The notes: generated from the letters alone by a model not told the origin. A stretch of DNA of 64,000 bases from Gammaproteobacteria bacterium UBA5109 (GCA_002414385.1 DHZH01000007.1:173477-237476), one strand, 5' to 3'. Shown: positions 1 to 8,419, counted from the stretch's first letter. Numbers and translations are program-made.

Positions 1-1
1 T

Positions 2-976
2 ACCGCACTGGCTGAAGGCAGGGAAACCCGGGAGATTGATGGCCAGGAAATGGTGTTAATTCCGCCGATCAAGGGTGAAATCGCCCTGATTCGTGCCTGG
101 AAAGCCGACACTGCTGGCAACCTGCAGTACCGCATGACGGAAAACAACTTCAACCAGGCCGCAGCCACAGCCGGCAAGGTCGTGATCGCCGAAGTAGAGG
201 AAATCGTTCCGGTTGGCGAACTCGACCCGAATTTTATTCATACCCAGGGCTGTTTTGTGGATTTTCTGGTTGAGGCCAGGCTGACACTGGAGGACCTCGG
301 TTCCTCTGCTTCGGTACCGCCGAAAACAGATAATGTCGATGAATCCCGTATGAACATAGCCCGGGCTGCACTGGGTGAACTCAATCCGGGTGATGTAGTC
401 AATCTGGGCATCGGAATCCCGACGCTGGTAGCAGACCTGATTACCCCGGAAAGCGGCATCATCATGCATACCGAAAACGGCATGTTGGGCGTCGGTCCGC
501 GCCCTGACTCCGGCGGCGCCATGGATTATCCGGTTAACGCCGGCAAAATTCCGGTCAGTGAGCTGCCGGGCGCGAGTTACTTCGATTCCTGCATTTCCTT
601 CGGCATGATTCGCGGCGGGCACGTTGATGTCTCTGTGATCGGCGGCCTGGAAGTGGATGAAGCGGCCAATCTGGCCAACTGGGCGGTTCCCGGAAAACCC
701 CTGCTGGGTGTCGGCGGCGCCATGGACCTCTCGTCCGGCTCCAAACGCCTGATTGTCACCATGACGCATACCAGCCGTGATGGCTCACCCAAAATCGTCC
801 CGTCCTGTGAGCTTCCTTTAACCGCAAAAGGTGTGGTTGATGTCGTGGTAACCGACCTGGCCATGTTCCGCTTCGTGGAAGGCGAACTGGTACTGGTCAA
901 GGTGATGCCTGATTCCAGCCTGGAAGAAATTGCTGAAAAGACCAGCGCCAAATACCGGGTTGCTCTGGAAGACTGA
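2..976 (+). CDS. Single-chain 3-oxoacid CoA-transferase, 5' end outside the window
   Basis: Transfers CoA, probably from succinyl-CoA to 3-oxoadipate, in the cytoplasm. The frame is open from base 2, so the gene starts upstream. The visible part holds the end of the A domain (VPVGELDPNFIHTQG), a linker, and a whole B domain with GIGIPTLVADL and the ENGMLGVGP motif, whose catalytic Glu is encoded at 473-475. PcaI and PcaJ are usually separate polypeptides; here A and B are fused as in SCOT-type enzymes. The neighbouring hydroquinone genes make 3-oxoadipate the likely substrate, but acetoacetate cannot be excluded from sequence alone. It is followed by a convergent IclR gene 15 bp away. Confidence 0.85.
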   Translation, partial: TALAEGRETREIDGQEMVLIPPIKGEIALIRAWKADTAGNLQYRMTENNFNQAAATAGKVVIAEVEEIVPVGELDPNFIHTQGCFVDFLVEARLTLEDLGSSASVPPKTDNVDESRMNIARAALGELNPGDVVNLGIGIPTLVADLITPESGIIMHTENGMLGVGPRPDSGGAMDYPVNAGKIPVSELPGASYFDSCISFGMIRGGHVDVSVIGGLEVDEAANLANWAVPGKPLLGVGGAMDLSSGSKRLIVTMTHTSRDGSPKIVPSCELPLTAKGVVDVVVTDLAMFRFVEGELVLVKVMPDSSLEEIAEKTSAKYRVALED

Positions 977-991
977 TAGCCTTTGCAGCAG

Positions 992-1798
992 CTACAAAGA
1001 CAGGCTCTCGTCGACAGGCAGCACTTCAGCGATTTTCGCGGCTGCCTGTTGCAGACTTGGCAATAACTCTTCCTTCAGGCGCTTTTTATCCATCTTTTGC
1101 GGTTGCGAGCTGATGTTGATCGCCGCGACCGCTTTTCCCTGCTTGTTGATAATCGGTACTGATACCGAACTCAAGCCGATTTCCAGCTCTTCATTGACCA
1201 GCGAATAGCCCTGACTGCGTGCTGCCAATACTTCATTTAAAATCAAGGAATCGTCTGTAAGAGTATGTTTTGTAAATTTATTTATTTTTTGCTTTTTAAT
1301 AAATTTGTAAATTTCCTGCTCTGGCATTGCGGCCAGCAAAACCCGTCCCATGGAAGTGCTCAGCGCCGGTAATCTTGAGCCGATATTGAGGCTGACTGAC
1401 ATCAGCTGCCGGGTCAGGCTGCGGGCAATGTAAACCACATCTGGCAGGTCCAGCACCGATACCGAACAGGACTCTCCGGTATGCTCGCTGACTTCCTTGA
1501 TATAGGGCTGTATCAGTTCTACCAGGGGCTGGGAATTCAGATAGGAAAAACCCAGATTTAACACTCTGGCAGAGAGCCAGAAATATTTACCGTCTGATTC
1601 CACATACCCCAGTGCATGCAGGGTATGTAAAAATCGCCGCGCCGTGGCCCGGGCCAGTTCGGTTCTACTCGCAACTTCAGTCAGGGTCAATCTGCAGTGA
1701 TCCTTGTCAAAGCAGCGTATGACTGCCAATCCACGCGCCAATGAGGTAACATAGTCCTTACTGTCAGCCCCGATAAAACTTGACATATTTGGGTCCAT
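992..1798 (-). CDS. IclR-family regulator, likely of the hydroquinone/3-oxoadipate genes
   Basis: An N-terminal winged helix (YVTSLARGLAVIRCF, then TLTEVASRTELARATARRFL) precedes an IclR effector domain (GESCSVSVLDLPDVVYIARS, STSMGRVLLAAM). The YVTSLARGLAVI stretch resembles the PcaR/PcaU/PobR branch that controls protocatechuate and 3-oxoadipate genes. It is divergent from hapC, with operator-like repeats in between. The frame opens with a TTG at 1819. ATG codons at 1798 and 1786 are alternatives and none has a strong ribosome binding site; I chose 1798. The effector may be 3-oxoadipate or an aromatic intermediate, which is inference from family. Confidence 0.85.
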   Translation of the reverse strand: MDPNMSSFIGADSKDYVTSLARGLAVIRCFDKDHCRLTLTEVASRTELARATARRFLHTLHALGYVESDGKYFWLSARVLNLGFSYLNSQPLVELIQPYIKEVSEHTGESCSVSVLDLPDVVYIARSLTRQLMSVSLNIGSRLPALSTSMGRVLLAAMPEQEIYKFIKKQKINKFTKHTLTDDSLILNEVLAARSQGYSLVNEELEIGLSSVSVPIINKQGKAVAAINISSQPQKMDKKRLKEELLPSLQQAAAKIAEVLPVDESLSL

Positions 1799-1818
1799 TA
1801 AGCATAATCTTTCGTCCA

Positions 1819-1854
1819 AGTTCGCTGGGGATTACATTAGTTCGCTATATGAAC
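1819..1854. promoter_or_regulatory. Candidate IclR operator: two AGTTCGCT half-sites, one within a palindrome
   Basis: AGTTCGCT occurs at 1819-1826 and again at 1839-1846, exactly 20 bp apart, so both lie on one DNA face. The second lies in GTTCGCTATATGAAC (1840-1854), whose outer GTTC/GAAC arms match the style of PcaR sites as I recall them. Position between the divergent IclR and hapC genes fits autoregulation plus control of hapC. Confidence 0.55.
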
Positions 1855-1878
1855 TTTGTCAAGATTGTGCCTGGTAAG

Positions 1879-1896
1879 ATGGCAATTAACTGCCAT
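1879..1896. promoter_or_regulatory. Second palindrome in the hapC upstream region
   Basis: ATGGCA-ATTAAC-TGCCAT has perfect 6-bp arms. It lies between the IclR-type site and the hapC start and could be an operator for a second regulator. No known family is assigned. Confidence 0.3.
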
Positions 1897-2011
1897 TGAT
1901 TCCGATCAAAACAGTTTAAAATTACTTGGCTTAGAATCTATCAGACACCAACAGAAGCATTAATTGCAGATACTGCAAAAAGTGTAAATAATTTAGTAAC
2001 AGGAGATCAGC

Positions 2012-2521
2012 ATGTCTGTGGAATACAAAACAACCTACGCTTCCATCGATAACTACAACAAAGGCGGCGTCCAGATGGTCAGCGGTAACATTAAAGATTA
2101 CGTTTTCTCTAATGTTTATGAAGTCGCTGCAACCTCCCCTGCCTACGAACGTGTAGTCGTGGCAATCAACCTGGTCTATACCCTTGAAGCCGCACGTGCT
2201 GAAGGCCAGTCAGACTGGTATGTCTGTGCCCACGATGAATTCGTGATTGCCTTTGACTACGACGTGGAAGTGCACTACATCAAACTGGATGACACCAGCT
2301 TCATTGATGATGATAAAGACGGTGCTATCAAACTGAACGAAAAACCTGCCGGTCAATACATGGGTAAAATTACCCTGAAGCGTGGTCACCAGGCCCTGTT
2401 GCCGGAAAAAACAGCCTACAGCATCAAAGCCGAGAAGCCGGCAACAATTGTTTACCAGACCGTTCTGGGTGATGAATCCGTACAGAAATGGAACGAAATC
2501 TGCCTGACAGAGGAGCAATAA
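2012..2521 (+). CDS. hapC: Hydroquinone 1,2-dioxygenase, small subunit (HapC/PnpC type)
   Basis: The small, probably non-catalytic subunit of the Fe(II) heteromeric dioxygenase that opens hydroquinone to 4-hydroxymuconic semialdehyde. The 169-residue length and order immediately before a 324-residue partner match HapC/HapD and the 4-nitrophenol-pathway PnpC/PnpD. No signal peptide or membrane segment is seen. The start has a good AGGAG at 2001-2005. It is the first gene of the presumed catabolic operon and is divergent from the IclR gene. I recognise it by sequence style and by operon order; a profile search would settle it. Confidence 0.82.
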   Translation: MSVEYKTTYASIDNYNKGGVQMVSGNIKDYVFSNVYEVAATSPAYERVVVAINLVYTLEAARAEGQSDWYVCAHDEFVIAFDYDVEVHYIKLDDTSFIDDDKDGAIKLNEKPAGQYMGKITLKRGHQALLPEKTAYSIKAEKPATIVYQTVLGDESVQKWNEICLTEEQ

Positions 2522-2646
2522 AACGCTCCTTCAGGGCACAGCTGGAAAAGCATGCAAGAACAGAGTATTTAAGGCCTAGGCTATTGACTTTATTAGCCAA
2601 AACCATACAGTAACCGTATAGATTTAAAGTAAAGGAAGGAATGACA

Positions 2647-3621
2647 ATGACTAACTTAAATGCAATGGTGGACAACAAAAAGACCGGCTATCAGGACTTC
2701 ACTGCCGGTAGTTTTACTTTCCGTCGTGATGAGTACTTCGCCTATGTTGATTATCCAGGTGGCGAGTATGTCATGCCGATTGATGACTTTCTGAAAGCCC
2801 TGATGCGCGACATCGCCTGGGGTTTCTTTTACGGCACCGTAAACTTCGACTCCGTACTGGGCACCACAAACCATTACGGCAACGTTGATCTGTTCATCGG
2901 TTCTGAAAACGAAGAGTATGTAAACAACGGTAAAGACTATAAAGAGAACTTCCCCTCAGATGAGCTGATGGAAATTTTCCAGGCCATGCAGTCCGACTGG
3001 ACAATCGAAGGCTTTGACCCCTTTGCCGCGCCGCAGGAAACCGGCACTGCCTGGGGACCGAAAAACGGCAATAACGATGAAGCCATTTCACGCAAGCGTC
3101 AGGTTGCCAAGCGTATGATTGGTATTCCGGGCGATACTGAAGTGCGTTCTGACGATACCGGTTATCCTGTCAACCGTCATTTTAAAGACGTTGATCAGTC
3201 ACAGCCGGTAGTTGAAGCAGAGCCTGGTTTCGAAGACCAGATCCACGGTTTCAACCTGTGGGCGCATTTGTCACGTTCAGATGTAACCTGGAACCCATCA
3301 GTGGTTTCAGTGTGCAAACAGAGCCTGCTGTGCCCGACTTCAGAAGAATACATTCTGCCGGTTGAACATGGTAATGACCGTGTTGAATGGTTTGTTCAGG
3401 TGAGTGATGAAATCATCTGGGATATCAAGGATGGTAAAAGCAGCAAGCCCCGTGCTTCTCTTGTAATGCGCGCTGGCGACGTTGCCTGTATGCCAGCTGA
3501 TATCCGACATCAGGGTTTTTCACCCAAACGCTCCATGCTGATTGTCTGGGAAAACGGTTCACCGGAAATTCTGGACATGATCAAGCAGGGCAACCAGCCT
3601 CGGGTTGGTGTTGAGTTTTAA
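2647..3621 (+). CDS. hapD: Hydroquinone 1,2-dioxygenase, large (catalytic) subunit (HapD/PnpD type)
   Basis: The large subunit of the hydroquinone ring-cleaving dioxygenase, about 324 residues and cupin-like. It is rich in His, Asp and Glu with candidate metal residues (HGFNLWAHLSRSD, and ADIRHQGFSP near the C-terminus). ATGs exist at 2641 and 2647. The GGAAGGA element ends right at 2641, so only ATG 2647 has normal spacing and I use it. A 120-bp gap from hapC contains no terminator. A strong terminator follows 55 bp downstream, so hapCD may be transcribed as a unit of its own. Confidence 0.85.
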   Translation: MTNLNAMVDNKKTGYQDFTAGSFTFRRDEYFAYVDYPGGEYVMPIDDFLKALMRDIAWGFFYGTVNFDSVLGTTNHYGNVDLFIGSENEEYVNNGKDYKENFPSDELMEIFQAMQSDWTIEGFDPFAAPQETGTAWGPKNGNNDEAISRKRQVAKRMIGIPGDTEVRSDDTGYPVNRHFKDVDQSQPVVEAEPGFEDQIHGFNLWAHLSRSDVTWNPSVVSVCKQSLLCPTSEEYILPVEHGNDRVEWFVQVSDEIIWDIKDGKSSKPRASLVMRAGDVACMPADIRHQGFSPKRSMLIVWENGSPEILDMIKQGNQPRVGVEF

Positions 3622-3676
3622 TTAATACTCAACTAGCAGTAGAGCAGTAACAAAGAAAATCCTTTACTTTTAAATA

Positions 3677-3708
3677 GCTGCTGTCCGCTTCCGGGCAGCA
3701 GCTTTTTT
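3677..3708 (+). terminator. Intrinsic terminator after hapD
   Basis: GCTGCTGTCCG (3677-3687), a CTTC loop and CGGGCAGCAGC (3692-3702) form an 11-bp stem with a single T-G pair, followed by six T. It sits between the dioxygenase genes and the downstream dehydrogenase, inside what would otherwise be one operon. Confidence 0.88.
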
Positions 3709-3710
3709 CT

Positions 3711-3766
3711 AGGAACCTCTAATTAAGTCCTTGTTTCTGGTTCAGCGACTTAATCAGAGCTTCCCT
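3711..3766. repeat. 56-bp imperfect palindrome just after the hapD terminator
   Basis: AGGAACCTCTAATTAAGTC (3711-3729) is matched by the reverse complement of 3747-3766 with a few mismatches and one extra base; the core ATTAAGTC/GACTTAAT is perfect. A 17-bp centre separates the arms. It could be a REP-like or MITE-like repeat or a regulatory hairpin ahead of the next gene. Confidence 0.55.
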
Positions 3767-3788
3767 AATCTATAACTCTTGGAACGCT

Positions 3789-5258
3789 ATGAAAATCATC
3801 GACAAACTACTAATTAACGGCGAGTGGGTTGACGGCGAAGCCGGCACCACCATTGATGTACTGAACCCCTATGATAATTCCCTGATTACTAAAGTTGCCG
3901 AGGCCCGTGAAGCGGATGTCGACAAAGCCGTGGCAGCAGCCAAAGATGCCTTTGCGGAATGGAAAGCCCTGAGCGCCTCCGAACGTGGGCATTATCTGCT
4001 GAAACTGGCTGACAAGATTGAAGAAAATGCCGAAGAGCTGGCACAACTGGAAACCATGGATACCGGTCACCCGGTGCGGGATACCCGCAACCTTGACGTT
4101 CCCAGAACTGCATACTGCTTCCGCTATTTCGGCGGCATGGCCGACAAATTTGAAGGTTCTGTCATCCCGGTAGACGCCGGCTTTCTGAATTATCTTGACC
4201 GTCAGCCTATTGGTGTCGTCGGGCAGATCGTTCCCTGGAATTTTCCTCTGATGTTCACCAGCTGGAAAATGGCCCCCGCCCTTGCAGCCGGAAACTGTGT
4301 AGTCATTAAACCGGCTGAACTGACCCCGCTTTCTACACTGCGTATTGCTGATTTAATGATGGAAGTCGGCATCCCTAAAGGTGTCGTGAATGTAGTAGTC
4401 GGTCGCGGCAGCGTTGCCGGCCAGCATCTGGCTGAGCACGAAGATGTCGGTAAAATCTGCTTTACCGGTTCAACTGCTGTCGGTGAAAAAATTATCGAAG
4501 CGTCTGCCAAAACCATTAAAAAGGTACAACTGGAACTTGGTGGCAAAGGTGCCAATATTATTTTTGAAGATGCCAACATTCCGGCTGCCGTCGGCGGCTC
4601 GGCATTTGCCATTTTCCATAATCAGGGGCAGGCCTGTATCGCCGGATCACGTCTGATCATTCATGAAAATGTAGTGGATGAATTCCTGGAAAAATTCAAG
4701 GCCCTGGCTGAAAGTATCAAGGTTGGTGACCCGACTGACCCAAATACAGAAATGGGACCGCTGACCTCACAGATGCACCTTGACCGTGTGCTCGAATACT
4801 GCAAAGTGGTTAAAGAAGAAGGCGGTGAATTTATTACCGGTGGTGAACAGCCTGATGACGAACAGCTTAAGAAAGGATGTTTCGTCAAGCCAACGATTGT
4901 TAGAGCCAAACCTGGTGACCGTGTGTTCCAGGAAGAAGTCTTTGGTCCTTTTGTATCTGTTACAACCTTCAAGACAGATGAAGAAGCCATGGAACTTGCC
5001 AATGCCACAGAATATGGTCTAGGCAGCGGCCTTTGGACTTCCAATATCACCCGTGCACATAAATTTGCCCGTGAAATCCACGCCGGTATGGTCTGGATTA
5101 ACTGTTACAAACGCGTCAATCCGGCCAGCCCCTTCGGTGGTGTCGGACGCTCAGGCTACGGTCGGGAAATGGGCTTTGAAGCCATGCGCGAATACACTGT
5201 AGCCAAATCCGTCTGGGTTAATGTGGATGCGAAAATACCGCCATTTTATCCGCGCTAG
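3789..5258 (+). CDS. hapE: 4-hydroxymuconic semialdehyde dehydrogenase (HapE type), ALDH superfamily
   Basis: Oxidises 4-hydroxymuconic semialdehyde to maleylacetate with NAD(P)+. The 489 residues show the full ALDH fold: nucleotide motif FTGSTAVGEKI, general-base Glu249 in LELGGKG, and catalytic Cys283 in NQGQACIAGS. The 34-residue spacing between Glu and Cys is normal for the family. The conserved EEVFGPFVSV and PFGGVGRSGYGREMG are also present. Substrate is assigned from position between hapCD and maleylacetate reductase. The start has only a weak ribosome binding site (TTGGAA). Confidence 0.85.
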   Translation: MKIIDKLLINGEWVDGEAGTTIDVLNPYDNSLITKVAEAREADVDKAVAAAKDAFAEWKALSASERGHYLLKLADKIEENAEELAQLETMDTGHPVRDTRNLDVPRTAYCFRYFGGMADKFEGSVIPVDAGFLNYLDRQPIGVVGQIVPWNFPLMFTSWKMAPALAAGNCVVIKPAELTPLSTLRIADLMMEVGIPKGVVNVVVGRGSVAGQHLAEHEDVGKICFTGSTAVGEKIIEASAKTIKKVQLELGGKGANIIFEDANIPAAVGGSAFAIFHNQGQACIAGSRLIIHENVVDEFLEKFKALAESIKVGDPTDPNTEMGPLTSQMHLDRVLEYCKVVKEEGGEFITGGEQPDDEQLKKGCFVKPTIVRAKPGDRVFQEEVFGPFVSVTTFKTDEEAMELANATEYGLGSGLWTSNITRAHKFAREIHAGMVWINCYKRVNPASPFGGVGRSGYGREMGFEAMREYTVAKSVWVNVDAKIPPFYPR

Positions 5259-5284
5259 ACTAGCCAAGCTGAGGAAAGCAAGAC

Positions 5285-6346
5285 ATGCAATTTGTATATC
5301 ACCCTAATTCGCAGCGCATCATTTTTGGTGCCGGAACCCTGAAACAACTGCCTGATGAAGTGGCGGCTCTTGGCATAAAAAGTCCGATGGTCATAACCAC
5401 TGAATTTCAGAAAGAACTGGGGACCTCTGCCATTGAGCTGCTGGGTGACTCCTTTGACTGTGCGCTCTACGACAAGGCTGTAATGCATGTGCCACGCGAC
5501 ACAATTAATGACATCATGGCTAAAATCAAAGCGCATGGCAGCGATGGCTGTGTCTGCCTGGGTGGTGGTTCGACTATCGGCCTGGGAAAAGCCGTGGCAC
5601 TGGAAACCGGACTGCCTTCGATCGTGATCCCCACCACCTATGCCGGTTCGGAAATGACACCGATCTGGGGTATTACTGAAGATGGCATTAAAACCACCGG
5701 GCGCGACATGAAAGTGCTGGCAAAAACCGTTATTTACGATCCGGAACTGACCTTCAGCCTGCCTGATTTCATTTCCGGCCCCAGTGGCGTGAACGCAATC
5801 GCCCACTGTGTTGAAGCCCTCTATGCTGAAAACAAAAATCCGGTGACATCACTGATGGCTGAAGAAGGTATCCGGGCACTGGCTGAAAGCCTCCCCGTGG
5901 TGGTTAAAGATCCAGAAAATATTACAGCGCGTAGTAACGCCCTGTATGGAGCCTGGCTCGCCGGAACGGTACTGGGAACAGTCGGCATGGCCATTCACCA
6001 CAAGCTTTGTCATACCCTTGGTGGCTCGTTCAACCTGCCCCATGCCGAAGTCCATTCAGTGATAATTCCGCATGCAACCAAATACAACCAGGAAGATGCT
6101 CCAGAGGCCATGCAGGCTATTGCCCGTGCACTGGATAGCACTCCTGAAGATGCCCCCGGGGCACTGTTTGATCTGCTGGCTAAAGTCGGCGCACCGACCA
6201 CCCTTGAGGCAATTGGTATGAAAGAGGAAGATCTGGATAAAGCTGCAGAAATTGCACTGTCGAAACCTTATTTCAATCCCCGTGAAGTGACCCTTGAAGG
6301 TGTCAGAGAGCTACTGCAAAACGCATACAGCGGTAATCGTCCCTGA
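5285..6346 (+). CDS. hapF: Maleylacetate reductase (HapF type), iron-containing alcohol dehydrogenase family
   Basis: Reduces maleylacetate to 3-oxoadipate with NAD(P)H. The 353 residues match the short maleylacetate reductase branch of the family III (iron-type) alcohol dehydrogenases: CLGGGSTIGLGKA for nucleotide binding, PTTYAGSEMTPIWGIT, NAIAHCVEALYA, and the His-rich IHHKLCHTLGGSFNLPHAEVH. It is 26 bp after hapE with ribosome binding site GAGGAAAG. It links the hydroquinone branch to the 3-oxoadipate pathway, whose CoA-transferase and thiolase flank the cluster. Confidence 0.9.
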   Translation: MQFVYHPNSQRIIFGAGTLKQLPDEVAALGIKSPMVITTEFQKELGTSAIELLGDSFDCALYDKAVMHVPRDTINDIMAKIKAHGSDGCVCLGGGSTIGLGKAVALETGLPSIVIPTTYAGSEMTPIWGITEDGIKTTGRDMKVLAKTVIYDPELTFSLPDFISGPSGVNAIAHCVEALYAENKNPVTSLMAEEGIRALAESLPVVVKDPENITARSNALYGAWLAGTVLGTVGMAIHHKLCHTLGGSFNLPHAEVHSVIIPHATKYNQEDAPEAMQAIARALDSTPEDAPGALFDLLAKVGAPTTLEAIGMKEEDLDKAAEIALSKPYFNPREVTLEGVRELLQNAYSGNRP

Positions 6347-6375
6347 TATATTCCAATAATTTCGCACCGGTATAC

Positions 6376-6393
6376 AAGGCTTCAGGAAGCCTT
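6376..6393. other. Small hairpin between hapF and the Rieske gene
   Basis: AAGGCTT-CAGG-AAGCCTT has a perfect 7-bp stem and a tetraloop. There is no T-run, so it is more likely an mRNA processing or stability hairpin than a terminator. Confidence 0.35.
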
Positions 6394-6438
6394 CCCTGGA
6401 AGTCCGGATTCCTGTGAAAAAGATTTAGTTAGCTGCCC

Positions 6439-6819
6439 ATGAAAATCTGGTACGAAGAAAAGAATGCTCCACAGACTGGCGATGAAATCTGTAAAGTCGA
6501 CGACATGCAGCCAGGTGATATCCGTGAAGTCAGCTTCGGGACCGGAACACGCTATCCCTTTCACCTGTTTATCTACAACGATGAAGGCACCCTGCGCTGT
6601 TACATGAACCGCTGTCCACACTTCGGCATCAAGTTGAATATAGAACCGGGACAGTTTTTCAATACCAGGAAAACACAATTCATGTGCGTCCATCATCTGG
6701 GGAAATTCAATTTCCACGACGGTGAATGTACTGACGGGCCACCCTTCGGCACTTGTCTGGACAGTATCCCGATTTCAATTGAAGACGGCAAAGCTTTCGT
6801 GGCCGAGTTCGAAAAGTAG
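6439..6819 (+). CDS. Rieske-type [2Fe-2S] protein of the hydroquinone cluster
   Basis: A soluble 126-residue protein with the Rieske ligands in order: CPH in RCPHFGIK, then CVHH in FMCVHHLGKF, i.e. CxH followed by CxxH. There is no oxygenase catalytic domain and no transmembrane anchor. The published hap cluster carries a plant-type [2Fe-2S] ferredoxin (HapI); this Rieske protein may do the same job here, such as keeping the active-site iron of the dioxygenase ferrous, which is inference. It could also be a component of an unseen oxygenase. The start has no clear ribosome binding site. Confidence 0.8.
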   Translation: MKIWYEEKNAPQTGDEICKVDDMQPGDIREVSFGTGTRYPFHLFIYNDEGTLRCYMNRCPHFGIKLNIEPGQFFNTRKTQFMCVHHLGKFNFHDGECTDGPPFGTCLDSIPISIEDGKAFVAEFEK

Positions 6820-6852
6820 TATAATCAATACTTGTTTTGATCCGGGGAAACT

Positions 6853-7146
6853 ATGATTAAACATATCGTCTGCTGGCGGGTTGATGACCCGAATATGAGC
6901 CAGCAATACTGTGATGGTGCCGTTGAACTGCTTGAGCAAATGCGCAAAGAAATCAATGGTCTCTTGCTGCTGGAACTTGCCGTTGATAAAAGCCGCACTG
7001 ATATGTCTTCTGATTTGGTTCTGTATTCAGAATTTGCAAGCTGGGAGGCCCTTGAGCACTATGACCAGCATCCCCTGCACCAGCAGTTTAAAGATTACCT
7101 GGGCCCACATCGTACCGAACGACGTGTGGCTGACTACGAAGTATAA
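6853..7146 (+). CDS. Dabb (stress-responsive A/B barrel) domain protein
   Basis: 97 residues beginning MIKHIVCWRV, the usual Dabb opening, with ALEHYDQHPLHQQFKDY near the end, typical of ferredoxin-like dimeric barrels. The hap operon of Pseudomonas carries a YciI-family protein (HapH), also a small dimeric barrel, so the two may be functional analogues handling an unstable intermediate; this is inference. It lies 9 bp upstream of the thiolase and 33 bp after the Rieske gene, clearly co-transcribed. Ribosome binding site GGGGAAA. Confidence 0.8.
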   Translation: MIKHIVCWRVDDPNMSQQYCDGAVELLEQMRKEINGLLLLELAVDKSRTDMSSDLVLYSEFASWEALEHYDQHPLHQQFKDYLGPHRTERRVADYEV

Positions 7147-7155
7147 GGAGCAAGC

Positions 7156-8361
7156 ATGACTGAGGCTTATATCTGTGACGCTATTCGAACTCCCTTTGGC
7201 CGCTATGGTGGTTCCCTGTCAAGTATTCGCGCCGATGACCTTGGTGCCCTGCCACTGAAAGCGTTGATGGAGCGCAATTCCGGAGTAGACTGGCAGGCTG
7301 TTGATGATGTGATTTACGGCTGCGCCAACCAGGCCGGAGAAGACAACCGTAATGTCGGTCGTATGTCCCTTTTGCTTGCCGGCCTGCCTGTTGAAGTAAC
7401 AGGCACCACCATGAACCGTCTTTGTGGTTCTTCCCTGGATGCCATTGCTACTGCGGCACGTGCCATCAAGGCTGGAGAAGCCGATCTGATTATTGCCGGC
7501 GGTGTTGAATCCATGTCTCGAGCCCCCTTTGTCATGGGCAAAGCCTCCTCTGCATTTGGTAGAGACCAGAAAATTGAAGACACCACCATGGGTTGGCGCT
7601 TTATAAACCCGGCGCTGAAGGCAATGCACGGGGTCGATACCATGCCAGAGACTGCGGAAAATGTTGCCGACCAGTTTAAAATCAATCGGGACGATCAGGA
7701 TGCCTTTGCCGCACGCAGCCAGGAACGCACCGCGGCCGCGCAGGATTCCGGTCGTCTGGCTGAAGAGCTGATCCCGGTCAGCATTCCGCAGCGTAAGGCA
7801 GACCCGATTATTTTTGATAAGGATGAACATCCGCGTGCCGGTTCGACGGCAGAAGTTCTGGCAAAGTTGCGGCCCGTTGTGCGTGAAGGAGGTACTGTCA
7901 CTGCAGGAAATGCTTCCGGGATCAATGATGGTGCTGCTGCCATGATTATTGCCTCTGAAGCTGCCGTCAAAAAATATGGCCTGACACCCCGGGCACGTGT
8001 TGTTGCTTCCACCACAGCCGGTGTTGCTCCATCCATTATGGGCTTTGCCCCGGCTCCGGCCACCAAAGCCCTGCTCCAGAAAACCGGCCTGAAGCTGGAT
8101 CAGATGGATGTCATCGAGCTCAATGAAGCTTTTGCAGCACAGGCACTGGCAGTAACCCGCGATCTTGGTCTGCCTGATGATGCAGCACAGGTCAATCCGA
8201 ATGGCGGGGCTATCTCACTGGGTCATCCACTGGGAGCCAGTGGTGCCCGTCTGGTCATTGCAGCCGTCAATGAACTGCATCGTTCCCAGGGTAAATACGG
8301 GCTTTGTACCATGTGTATCGGAGTTGGTCAGGGTATTGCATCGATTATCGAACGTGTCTGA
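7156..8361 (+). CDS. pcaF: 3-oxoadipyl-CoA thiolase
   Basis: Cleaves 3-oxoadipyl-CoA to succinyl-CoA and acetyl-CoA, the last step of the pathway. At 401 residues it is normal for PcaF/PaaJ. Cys90 in MNRLCGSSLDA, His357 in LGHPLGASGARL and Cys387 in TMCIGVGQG form the thiolase triad. The opening AYICDAIRTPFGRYGG is typical of the PcaF branch. Ribosome binding site AAGGAG at 7146-7151. It is the last gene of the run and is followed by two terminators. Confidence 0.92.
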   Translation: MTEAYICDAIRTPFGRYGGSLSSIRADDLGALPLKALMERNSGVDWQAVDDVIYGCANQAGEDNRNVGRMSLLLAGLPVEVTGTTMNRLCGSSLDAIATAARAIKAGEADLIIAGGVESMSRAPFVMGKASSAFGRDQKIEDTTMGWRFINPALKAMHGVDTMPETAENVADQFKINRDDQDAFAARSQERTAAAQDSGRLAEELIPVSIPQRKADPIIFDKDEHPRAGSTAEVLAKLRPVVREGGTVTAGNASGINDGAAAMIIASEAAVKKYGLTPRARVVASTTAGVAPSIMGFAPAPATKALLQKTGLKLDQMDVIELNEAFAAQALAVTRDLGLPDDAAQVNPNGGAISLGHPLGASGARLVIAAVNELHRSQGKYGLCTMCIGVGQGIASIIERV

Positions 8362-8384
8362 TTTAACACTTATCCAGCATTAGG

Positions 8385-8413
8385 AAAAAGGGAGCCTCGG
8401 CTCCCTTTTTTTT
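8385..8413 (+). terminator. Intrinsic terminator after pcaF
   Basis: GGGAGCC-TC-GGCTCCC followed by eight T and preceded by an A-tract, so it can work in both directions. Confidence 0.9.
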
Positions 8414-8419
8414 AGGCGA

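Noticed and set aside
56..769. 237-residue open frame opposite the CoA-transferase
   Set aside because: Shadow of a strongly recognised enzyme; composition is atypical of a protein.
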